Source: Proales similis
Lineage: Eukaryota; Rotifera; Eurotatoria; Ploima; Proalidae
Length of the DNA stretch: 64,000 nt
Direction: 5' to 3'
Assembly: GCA_019059635.1 (NCBI GenBank)
Contig: JAGVRJ010000007.1
Span: 124,001 to 188,000, forward strand
Shown: piece by piece, positions 43,724 to 53,918 of the stretch
Layout of the letters: every line of letters starts with the position of its first letter
How positions within the stretch are numbered: position 1 is the first letter of the stretch
Made by a program: the position numbers and the translations under genes
Notes under the pieces: model-generated
Databases searched by the model: none
Seen by the model: the letters and a program-made list of their open reading frames with translations, nothing else
What the model was told of the DNA's origin: nothing

Positions 43724-46700
43724 ATGATTGATATTAACGATCCCGAAGTAGTTGAGTCGCTTCGATACTTGGCTGTGCCCAAGGAGGAGCGAATCAAGTT
43801 GCAGGCCATCCCATTCGATGGCAAGAAGCAGTGCTGGATTCACGACAAAAAAGAGGGTTTCCTTGCTGCCGAGATCCAGAGCACCAAGGGCGAAGAGGTC
43901 ACTGTAAAGACCTCGAAGAACGAGACTGTTACGGTCAAGAAGGACGACATCCAGCAGATGAACCCGCCCAAGTACGAAAAGTGCGAGGACATGGCTGACT
44001 TGACCTACTTGAACGACGCGTCGGTCTTGCACAACCTGCGAACCCGTTACAAGGATTGGCTCATCTACGTAAGTAGCGCTTGCTTCTTTATTGCGTCCGA
44101 GCCCCTTTTTCTTATGCTGCAGCCTAATCTAGACCTACTCGGGTCTTTTCTGCGTCGCCATCAACCCTTACAAGAGACTGCCTGTCTACACCATGAAGAT
44201 GGTCGACTTGTACCGAGGCAAGAAGAAGAACGAGGTCCCACCCCACTTGTACTCTATTGCCGACACCGCCTATGCTAGCATGGTTCGAGGTAATCATTCA
44301 GTTCAAGCCGACTTCACACAAACAGAACTCATTTCGAATTTGAACGCTTCGTGCAGATCGTGAGAATCAATCTATGTTGATTACGTAAGTGATTGCACAC
44401 TCTTGCGTCTTGCGGGCCGATTTAACGCCATTCAATGTAAAGTGGTGAGTCGGGAGCCGGTAAGACTGAGAACACCAAGAAGGTCATTCAGTACTTTGCC
44501 TTCGTTGCTGCTGGCTCGTCAGCGTCAGCCAAGAAGGAAACCACTGGCGTAAGTATTGCATGCTACTTCCTTTCGCCCCTCCCGCATTGTCTTTCCATGC
44601 ACGCACACCCGCCCCTCCGAAAGCCATCAAACTATCTAACGCCTCACAAATAAAAAGAAAAAAGAGCCCAACTTGGAAGACCAGATCGTGTCTGCCAACC
44701 CTGTGTTGGAGGCCTACGGTAACGCCAAGACCACCCGTAACAACAACTCTTCTCGATTCGTAAGCGCCTGATGCCAAGTGCACAGGTTTACTGCCAAACG
44801 AGATCATTGAGACCTCAAACTACGAGACAGAGAGCGAGACAAGATTAGGGCCGGCGAGGTGTGCGAACCTTTTCAAGTAGTTTAGTAGTTTAGCATTGCC
44901 TGAAAGCCCCCATCCCTTTTCTGACATCCAGCGAACGTGAACTGACTTAGAACCCTGCTTGTTTGAAACCCTTTAGCTCGTTCGTTTCACCCCTTAGACT
45001 CCCTTGCCCGCCCTTTACCAAACCCTTAACATGTTCCTGCCATTCTAATGAGCCGCCCTTTGCAACGCTTTTTACCCTCGTCTGCCTTTTGATGCATCGG
45101 AATGCGCCCTACAGACTCCGAAGCCCAATCTGGAAGATCAAATCATTCAGTCTAACCCTGTGTTAGAAGCTTTTGGAAATGCTAAAACAGTGCGAAATAA
45201 TAATTCATCGCGATTTGTAAGTATCCCGGCAGCGTCACTAAACGCCAACTAACAACTGCCTTGCAAGCATGCCTGATCCTAACCGCCTGCGTTCTATTCG
45301 AAGTGCTAGTCTCACACTAGGGATTAGAAAGAAAAAAAAATTCATTCGCAGAGAAGAGAAGTTTGGCCGTAAACGTGTGTCTAATTCTGCGAGACCTAGA
45401 GCTAAATCGTGTTTGCACCTGAAAACAGGGTAAATTCATTCGAATCCACTTCGGTCCGTCGGGCAAGATTGCCGGCGCTGACATTGAGTCGTATCTGTTG
45501 GAAAAGTCAAGAGTTACTTTCCAGCAGCCGGCTGAGAGAAACTACCACATTTTCTATCAGCTCTTGTCGGACGCCTTCCCCAACTACCACAGTAAGTAGA
45601 TGAGAAGCAAAGCAAAAGCGATCGGCTCGCTAACTAAATTCTGATCTACAGAGATGTTGTTGGTCGAGCCCGACCCCAAGCTCTACTTCTTCATTGCGCA
45701 GGGTATGATCACCATCGACAACGTCGATGATGCCGAGGAAATGAGACTCACTGACGAGGCCTTCGACATCCTCAGCTTCTCCCAGCAAGAGAAGGACGAT
45801 CTCTTCAAGTGTACTGGTGCCATTATGCACTTTGGTAACAGCAAGTGGAAGCAGAGACCAAGAGAGGAGCAGGCCGAGACCGACGGTACCGAGGATGTGG
45901 AGAAGGTCGCTCACCTTCTCGGTATTGAGTCTGCCGATTTGATTAAGGGCTTGCTGAAGCCAAGAATCAAGGTGAGCGCTTTAGGTCTTGCCTTACTCAA
46001 TTATGATCATGGACTGGCTAATTTCGAACTGCTTTATCAAAGGTCGGTAACGAGTACGTCAACAAGGGTCAAAATCAGACTCAGGTTGTCAACTCGATTG
46101 GTGCCTTGAGCAAGTCGATTTACAGTCGATTCTTCGAATGGCTCGTTCGCCGTGTCAACGAGACTTTGGACGCCAAGGCCAAGCGACAGCATTTCATTGG
46201 TGTCTTGGATATCGCTGGTTTCGAAATTTTCGATGTAAACAAACCTCATTCAACGCGCCCTGTTTGTCTGACTCTCGCTCATACCGCTCGACTGAATTTT
46301 TAGTACAACGGCTTCGAACAGCTTTGCATTAACTATACCAACGAGCGATTGCAACAGTTCTTCAATCACCACATGTTCGTTTTGGAACAGGAAGAGTACC
46401 AGAAGGAGGGTATTCAATGGGAGGTAAGAGTTGACAAGTCCCTTAATTGACAAGGCTCGAAATTGTAATCATCGAACGATGCGAGCAGATGATGAACTTC
46501 GGCTTAGACTTGCAAGCCTGTATCGATCTCATTGAGAAGCCTATGGGCATCTTCTCCATTCTCGAGGAAGAGTGTATTGTGCCAAAGGCCACCGACAAGA
46601 CCTTCCAGGAGAAGCTCTACTCAACTCACTTGGGCAAGCACCCCAACTTTGGCAAGCCCAAGCCGTCTAAGGGCAAGGCCGAGGCTCACTTTGACTTGCA

Positions 46701-49700
46701 CCACTATGCCGGCACTGTCGGCTACAACGTCACTGGCTGGCTAGAGAAGAACAAGGATCCGATCAACAACACTGTTGCTGCTTTGTTCAAGGCCAGTCAG
46801 GGCAACAAGCTCCTCTCGCTGCTCTTCGCCGAAATCGGCGAGGAAGAAGAGAAGGGCAAGGGCGGCAAGAGCAAGAAGGGAGGTGGTATGCAGACCATCT
46901 CTGCTGCTCACCGTGATCAGCTGAACAAGCTGATGACCACCTTGAAGAGCACTCATCCCCACTTCGTTCGTTGTATTATTCCGAACGAAATCAAGACCGG
47001 AGGTGTCTTGGACCCGCACTTGGTCATGCACCAGCTGCACTGTAACGGTGTACTTGAGGGTATCCGTATTTGCCGAAAGGGCTACCCTAACCGTATGATC
47101 TACGCTGAGTTCAAGCAGCGCTACAGCATCCTTGCTCCGAACGCTGTGCCCAAAGGCTTTGTCGATGCCACCAAGGCCACCGGCGCCATTCTTAAGGACA
47201 TCGCTCTCGGAGAGGAGCTCTACAGACTTGGCCACACCAAAGTTTTCTTCAAGGCCGGTGTGCTCGGTCAGCTTGAAGAGTTGCGTGATGCCGCCGTCGC
47301 CAAGATCATCACCATGTTGCAGGCCCAAATACGACTCTACGTCATGAAGCGAGAGTACAAGAAGATGCTTGACCAGCGACTGGCTCTCAGCGTGCTCCAG
47401 CGCAACGTCAAGAAGTACTTGTCGTTGAGAAACTGGCCGTGGTGGAAGCTGTACACCAAGGTCAAGCCGTTGCTGTCGGTCGCGCGCCAAGAGGACGAGC
47501 TCAAGGCCAAAGAAGAGGAGTTCAACAAGCTCAAGGAGGAGAAAGAGAAGGAAGAGAAGCTGCGCAAGGAGCTCGAGGAGCAGAATGTCAAACTGCTGCA
47601 GGAGAAGAACGACCTGTTCAACCAGCTGCAAAGCGAGCGCGACAACGCCGGCAATGCCGAAGAGCGCATTCAAAAGCTCGTGCTGCAAAAGGCCGACCTG
47701 GAGAGCCAGGTGAAAGAGATGGAAGAGAAACTGGCCGAGGAGGAAGCGTCTGCCAGCGATTTGAACTCAAAGAAGCGAAAGCTCGAGCAGGAGATCAACG
47801 ACCTCAAGAAAGACCTCGACGACACCCATATCAAGCTCAACAAGGCTGACAATGACAACAAGTCGAAGGACAACCAGATCCGCAAGCTGCAGGACGAAAT
47901 GGCGCACCAGGACGAGTCGATCGCTCGCCTCACCCGCGAGAAGAAGCGTCTGGAGGAGACCAACGCCAAGACTATCGAGCAGTTGCAGCAGGAAGAAGAC
48001 AAGGTTAACCACTTGAACAAGGTCAAGTCAAAGCTCGAGCAGACCTTGGACGAGTCAGAGGACAACTTGGAGCGAGAAAAGAAGGGACGCGCCGATTTGG
48101 ACAAGGTCAAGCGAAAGCTGGAGGCTGATCTTAAGGCTTCCCAGGCCCAAATCGAAGAGGTCGAGCGCTTGAAGAAGGACCTCGAGGACAACTTGAAACG
48201 AAAGGACGCCGAGCTTAACAACACCAACGCCAAGGTTGAGGATGAGCACAGCCAGGTAGTCAACCTGCAGAAACGCATCAAGGAGCTGCAACAGCGACTG
48301 GATGAGTCACACGAGGAGGTCGAGACCGAGCGACAGGCCCGATCAAAGGCCGAGAAGCAGCGTGCTGACTTGTCTCGTGAGCTGGACGAGCTCAACGAGA
48401 AGCTTGAGGAGGCTGGTGGTGCCACCACTGCTCAGGTTGACCTCAACAAGAAACGTGAGGCTGAGCTCGCTAAGCTTCGACGTGATCTGGAGGAGGCCAA
48501 CCTGCAGCATGAAGCCACTGCTGCTCAGCTGCGCAAGAAGCACCAGGATGCCGTCAACGAGATGGGTGAGCAGATCGACCAGCTGCAGAAGGCCAAGAAC
48601 AAGTAAGCAGCCAATTGGATGCTGCCTCTGCTCTCCGCCATTAATTTGCCGATTTCGAATCTAAGGCTCGAGAAAGAGAAACAACTTGTCCGATCAGAGG
48701 TCGAGGAAGCTCGACTTCAGACCGAGCACGCCGTCAAGGCCAAGGTATGTGTGCCGAGTGCGGTTGCGGGTGCATGCATCTGGCTGTGGCTGCCCACTTG
48801 AAGCAGCGGCCTGAATGAAGCAGTCAATTTAACAAAGCATGAGTTTGCAAGTCTGAGTCGAAATCGGGCAATCAAGTCTAATCGTTGATTATGGAACGCA
48901 GTCGAACGTTGAGAAGACTGTCAAGCAGCTTGAACAACAGTTGCTCGATCTCAACCAGAAGTTGGATGACACCAGCCGGGTGATCAACGAGCTCAACTCG
49001 CAGAAGAGCCGATTGCAGTCAGAGAACAGCAACTTGCTGAGCCAGCTCGAGGACGCCGAGAGCCAGGTCGGCGGCATCTCCAAGATCAAGGCCCAACTCC
49101 AGGCCCAGATCGAAGAGGCCAAGCGAACCGCCGAGGAGGAGTCGCGCGCCAAGAACTCGCTCGCCCAGCAGTTGCGAAACGTTACTCAGGATTTGGACCA
49201 AGTCCGCGAGCAGGCCGAAGAGGAGCATGAGGCTCGCAGCGAGCTGCAGAAGCAGTTGGCTCGTGTCAACAGCGAGCTTCAGTCGTGGCGATCAAAGTAC
49301 GAGACAGAGGGTCTGGCTCGTGCCGAAGAGCTCGAGGAGGCCAAGCGAAAGTTGGCCACCAAGCTCGCCGAGGCCGAGGAGCAAGTCGAGCAGGCGCTTG
49401 CCAAATGCAACAGCTTGGAGAAGACCAAGCAGCGACTGCAGAGCGAGGTCGAAGACCTTATGGTTGATGTCGAGCGAGCCAACTCGAACGCCGCTGCCAT
49501 GGAGAAGAAACAGCGACAATTCGACAAGCTCATCAACGAATGGAAGCAGAAGTGCGAGGACATCACCCTCGAGCTTGAAGCTTCACAGAAGGAGGCTCGT
49601 CAATACTCAACTGAGCTCTTCAAACTCAAGACCCAATACGAAGAGAGCCACGAGTCAATTGAGGCTCTCCGACGTGAGAACAAGAACCTGGCCGATGAGA

Positions 49701-51049
49701 TCAAGGACTTGATGGATCAGCTTGGCGAGGGCGGCAAGAGCGTCCACGAGCTTGAGAAGTCCAGAAAGAGACTCGAAATCGAAAGAGACGAGATCCAGGC
49801 CGCTTTGGAAGAGGCTGAAGCTGCCCTCGAACAAGAGGAGGCCAAGGTCCTCCGAGCTCAGCTCGAGCTCAGCCAGGTGCGACAAGAGATCGACCGCCGA
49901 CTGCACGAGAAGGAAGAAGAGTTCGAGAACACTCGACGCAACCACCAGCGCGCTCTCGAATCAATGCAGGCTAGCTTGGAAGCCGAGTCGAAGGGCAAGG
50001 CTGAGGCCATCCGCCAGAAGAAGAAGCTCGAGTCAGACATTAACGAGCTCGAGATTGCTCTTGACCATTCGAACCGAGCCAACGCCGACTTGCAGAAGTT
50101 GAACAAGAAACTGCAGGTGACCATCAGCGAGCTCGAGAGCCAGATCGAGGACGAACAGCGACAGCGTGACGAGGCCCGCGAGGCTGCTTCTGCCGCTGAG
50201 CGCCGCGCCAACTTGCTCAACAGCGAGCTCGAGGAGATCCGCGCTGCTCTTGAGCAGGCCGAGAAAGCCCGCAAAGCCGCTGAGAACGATCTGCATGATG
50301 CCGCTGACCGCATCAGTGAGCTTGGCGCTTCCAACGCCAGCTTGGCTGCTCAGAAGCGAAAACTCGAGGGCGACCTGGCTGTTCTCCAGGCCGATCTTGA
50401 CGAAGCTATTGCTGAGTTGAAGAACTCTGAAGAGCGACTTAAGAAATCGGCTGCCGACGCTGCTCGTCTGGCCGAAGAGCTCAGACAAGAACAAGAGCAT
50501 GCGCTTAACATTGAGAAGCTGCGAAAGAGCTTGGAGCAGCAGGTTAAGGATCTGCAAGTGCGACTCGACGAGGCTGAGGCCAACGCTCTCAAGGGCGGCA
50601 AGCGCATCATCCAGAAATTGGAGCAGAGAATCCACGAGTTGGAGTCAGAGCTCGACATGGAGCAGCGACACCACCAGGAAACGTTGAAGGAGGTTCGCAA
50701 GAACGACCGCCGCCTGAAGGAGCTCGCTTTCCAGGCCGAGGAGGACCGCAAGAACCAGTCGAGACTCCAGGATTTGATCGAGAAGCTGCAGAACAAACTG
50801 CGTGTGTACAAGCGACAAGCCGAGGAGGCCGAAGAGATTGCCGCGGTGAACTTGAGCAAATTCCGCAAGGCGCAGCACGATCTCGAAGATGCCGAGGAAC
50901 GAGCCGACCAGGCCGAGAACCAGCTGAACAAGCAACGCGCCAAGAACCGCAGCACTGTCTCTGCTGGCCGTGTTGGATCGCCCCAGCGCGACCTTCCCCC
51001 ACGTGCGCAGAGCATTGCTCCCATCCGAGCTGGCTCTGTGCGAAGATAA
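43724..51049 (+). CDS. Mhc: Muscle myosin II heavy chain
   Basis: Thick-filament motor. Exons: 43724-44068, 44133-44289, 44357-44384, 44443-44548, then one of 44658-44759 or 45115-45216, then 45429-45591, 45652-45971, 46043-46234, 46304-46423, 46489-48602, 48666-48744, 48902-51049. Either choice gives 1957 aa. Seen in order: SH3-like N-domain; P-loop GESGAGKT (178-185); switch I NNNSSRFGKF; switch [11 protein letters not shown]; loop 2 with a Gly/Lys run; actin-binding [14 protein letters not shown]1/SH2 helix [20 protein letters not shown] neck; [10 protein letters not shown]; then ~1100 residues of heptad coiled coil and a short non-helical tail ([12 protein letters not shown]). Codons are strongly biased. 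AATAAA at 51202-51207. Confidence 0.97.
44658..44759 (+). other. Myosin alternative exon, copy 1
   Basis: 102 nt, phase 0 on both sides, flanked by AG and GTAAGC. Codes for residues 213-246, from loop 1 to switch I ([19 protein letters not shown] ... NNNSSRF). It uses the same preferred, GC-ending codons as the rest of the gene. It pairs with the exon at 45115-45216; including both would duplicate switch I, so they must be used one at a time. Confidence 0.9.
45115..45216 (+). other. Myosin alternative exon, copy 2
   Basis: 102 nt, phase 0, flanked by ACAG and GTAAGT. The protein is nearly the same as copy 1 ([18 protein letters not shown] ... VRNNNSSRF). The codons are different: AT-ending ones prevail (TTA, GAA, GCT, GGA, AAT, ACA). 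Eight or so residues change, mostly in the loop-1-proximal part. Confidence 0.9.
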
Positions 51050-51563
51050 ACAGCTCACTGCTCTATTTGTTTCGAGCGTGACATTTTTGCCTTTTTTGCT
51101 GCCTAGTTTTAGCTGATAATTAAAAAAATTAATTCTCTCTCTCTCTCTCTTAAACACAATTGCAGCCCTTGCCTCTTAAAATTTAGACAGCAACCAAAAA
51201 AAATAAACAACTCTGAAAAATCATCATCGGATCGTTTAAATATTTCGCTACTTCCATCTGTTCAATATTGCTCCTTTGATTCGATGGCAAGTCTGATCAT
51301 TACTTTCTCTCGGTCAGCGAGCTCATTCTATTTGGTAGCTCATTAAAATCTCGTCAAAGATTTTAGACTAATCAACGACAAATTTGTTTGTTTCGCAATA
51401 GCGTATGGTGTGGATAAGCTTTAACCGATACGGCTATCACGTGCGCTAATCTAAACGCTGAATTTCACAACACTGTGTAAATTACCTATCGGGATGACAA
51501 CTAAATTCACTGTTCAAATGTTCCTGCTCAAGCTTGAAGAAAATATTACTGAATTAGATCCTG
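51050..51563. other. Myosin 3' UTR and spacer
   Basis: Contains a CT microsatellite near 51135-51150, an A-rich tract and AATAAA at 51202-51207. The rest is AT-rich upstream sequence of the oxygenase gene. Confidence 0.5.
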
Positions 51564-52505
51564 ATGCAAAGTCCGTGCGATTTTTCACCAATCACCGACT
51601 TAGACGGCCTTAACGATACCCTCAATGAGTTTGGGGTGGCGGTGGTACCGAACGTTTTTTCCGAACTAGAGTGTGATCGCTTCATAAGCGATCTGCGCAA
51701 TTATTTGAAGCAGCACTTCAACATTAGCAAGGCGAGCGACTATTCACAATTAAAGCCGAACCTCAGCGGCATAGTGAGAAGCCACGGCTTGTCGTGCGCT
51801 CAATTCGTCCTCGATCTAAAGACTGACCAGAGGGTAGTAGACGCGTTCAAGAAAATATGGAATGAAGAGGAGCTGACCACTTCACTGGACGCCCTCAACA
51901 TCCAGCCACCGCCCGAACGGCTCGCCGGAGTGGGCTTTTTCGATCCGAACCGAGACATCAAATTCCACAGCGATCAATCGTCCAGCAAAAAGGGCAGATG
52001 GTGTGTTCAGTCCTTTATAAATTTAGAGGAGACGAGCACAGGCGATGGATGTCTGTCTGTGTTGTACAAAAGCCACGAGTTTCACGCCGAGTTCATGCAG
52101 CATTTCAGCATCGACACCCAAGGTCAAGACTGGTTTCAATTAAACAAAAGCACTCACCTCGACTGGTACCGAGAAAGAGGCTGTGATTGGAGAACAATCA
52201 CATGTCCGAAGGGGTCGATGGTGTTCTTTGACTCGCGAACCATTCATATGGGGACCAAGCCAAGAGAGGGACGAGCCAATCGCAATAGGTGGAGATTCCT
52301 TGCCTACGTTTGCTACGCGCCGGCCAGACTCCAGACCGATGCCGATCGTCAGCTGCTGTGGGAAACTTACCAAAACAACGGCTGCACGGCTCATTGGCCT
52401 TTCCAAGTAACAAAGCTGATGAACGCCAGTCGTGAGGTTCCCCCCAATCGGCAAATAAATGCCAGACATCGACACTTCCTGGGGCTAGATGGACTCGTCA
52501 ATTAG
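51564..52505 (+). CDS. PhyH-type Fe(II)/2-oxoglutarate dioxygenase, intronless
   Basis: 313 aa in one exon. The iron-binding triad is visible: His135 and Asp137 in KFHSDQS, and His228 in DSRTIHMG; Arg244 in RWRFLAYVC is in place to bind 2-oxoglutarate. Further family features: HGLSCAQFVLDL, the NLEET/GDGCLSVLYKSHEFH segment and CPKGSMVFFDSRTIH. I recognise this arrangement from a PhyH-like family common in algae, protists, fungi and large DNA viruses. It is not the peroxisomal phytanoyl-CoA hydroxylase. Substrate unknown. AATAAA starts at 52506, directly after the stop, so the 3' UTR is very short. The lack of introns is unusual in this locus. Confidence 0.8.
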   Translation: MQSPCDFSPITDLDGLNDTLNEFGVAVVPNVFSELECDRFISDLRNYLKQHFNISKASDYSQLKPNLSGIVRSHGLSCAQFVLDLKTDQRVVDAFKKIWNEEELTTSLDALNIQPPPERLAGVGFFDPNRDIKFHSDQSSSKKGRWCVQSFINLEETSTGDGCLSVLYKSHEFHAEFMQHFSIDTQGQDWFQLNKSTHLDWYRERGCDWRTITCPKGSMVFFDSRTIHMGTKPREGRANRNRWRFLAYVCYAPARLQTDADRQLLWETYQNNGCTAHWPFQVTKLMNASREVPPNRQINARHRHFLGLDGLVN

Positions 52506-53918
52506 AATAAACTGTCAAGAATCAACTCAAATCAAACTATTGGACTATGGGCTCTACTAAGGATCAGGATTGGGGCTTAGGCCAAGTAGAGCATTTTATA
52601 ACTGAAAATTTGAGAGCATGTCGCTAGAGCGCTAAAGCGAATTGTCAGTTATGAGGTTGGAATAGGCTCGATCATTCCGAGCAAAGAGTATGAATTTCAC
52701 CAAGCGTTGGATTCGTGACTAGGGCATTGATACTTGTGCGTAATTCGATTCGCTCTTTCAACCCCAAGTCACGTAAAGAAACAAAGAGAGCGAGCGAGAA
52801 AGAGAGAGAGAGGGAAAGCAAGAGTTTCTCGAGTATCGAAATGTTCGAAAATTGATTGAGCCGCCCGGCGACCGAGAAAATTAAAGTTCAGAAGAGAGAA
52901 AAACTTGGTCTCAATTTCAAAACGATCGGACAGGTCACATGCAAATAGATGCAAATGGCGACAACTAGATCCGATTAGGACTCGTGCTCTTAGCGTTTTT
53001 AAAGGCGTTTGTATTCGACTCTAACGCAGTGATACAAGTTGATTGACACTAGAAATCGAGCGATTTAGGTCAGCTGCTTGTCGCTGTTCGTGGCTCGATG
53101 CAAGGCGGCCGTCGGCGCCGATTATTCAATCGAACTTGGCAAAAATTCGAACGGCAAACAAACGCTGAGCGGCGGCGGCGGCGACCAGCGAATTAAAAAG
53201 CGCACATCATGCACCTATCGATAAATATTTGGACGCCTGTCTCATCAAACACGCTATCACGTGGCCCGTATCGTTTCGTCTCTCTCTCTCTTATTTACTC
53301 TAATTTTTCTTTATTCTCTCCTAATTAATTAGAACCAGCCACTCTGAGAGCTATTTGAATAAAGCGGCTCGTCGCCCGAATTCTGCCCTCTCATCCGTTC
53401 CGTTCTCTCTTACTTTCTCTCGCGCTTTTCTTTCTCTCTTCTTTCTATCTGTGCAGTTTTTTCCCCAACTCATCCTGTCCGGGCGCACTCACTCCCATCT
53501 ATTTTTGTGTGTGTGTGTGTGTGCACACCTTTCCTACTCATTTAAGTGTTAAAGCTCATTTAAATTTAATTCTCGATCGATCGGAAAATTTCAATTCAGG
53601 TTATTCAAATTGAACAGTCGAGCAGCAAGCAGATCATTTGCATTCAATTTCGAGCATTGTTGACGCTCATCTTGCCGATTCTAATAATTGGCAAATATCG
53701 CTCTCCTTCACTTTCGATCTAGTTTCCTTTTTTTTTTCTCGTTCATTTTCATCATATTCGAGTTTTGAATTGATATATTCGCAAAGATATTTAGCCCCGG
53801 CCCACAACGGACACGCACACAAACAAACGCAGAGAAAAGCAAGTATTCGAGCGAAACGCGCCCCTGCGTCCAAGACCAAAAACGGCAATAGAACCGGCAA
53901 GGCTCGTTTGCATAAAAC
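52506..53918. other. Intergenic, ~1.4 kb, upstream of the ABCA gene
   Basis: Begins with the oxygenase poly(A) signal. Holds several pyrimidine-rich (CTCT) stretches around 53280-53440, a TG run and GGC-rich sequence near 53170. It is likely the ABCA promoter and leader. No gene seen. Confidence 0.45.
53506..53524. repeat. (TG)n microsatellite
   Basis: Uninterrupted TG dinucleotides in the spacer upstream of the ABCA gene. Confidence 0.85.

Noticed and set aside
45217-45428. A third alternative myosin exon between copy 2 and the common exon at 45429.
   Set aside because: The 212-bp interval has no frame resembling the 102-nt exon and no suitable splice pair.
47670-48428. A 252-codon minus-strand frame inside the myosin rod.
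   Set aside because: Shadow of codon-biased coiled-coil sequence; no conserved features.
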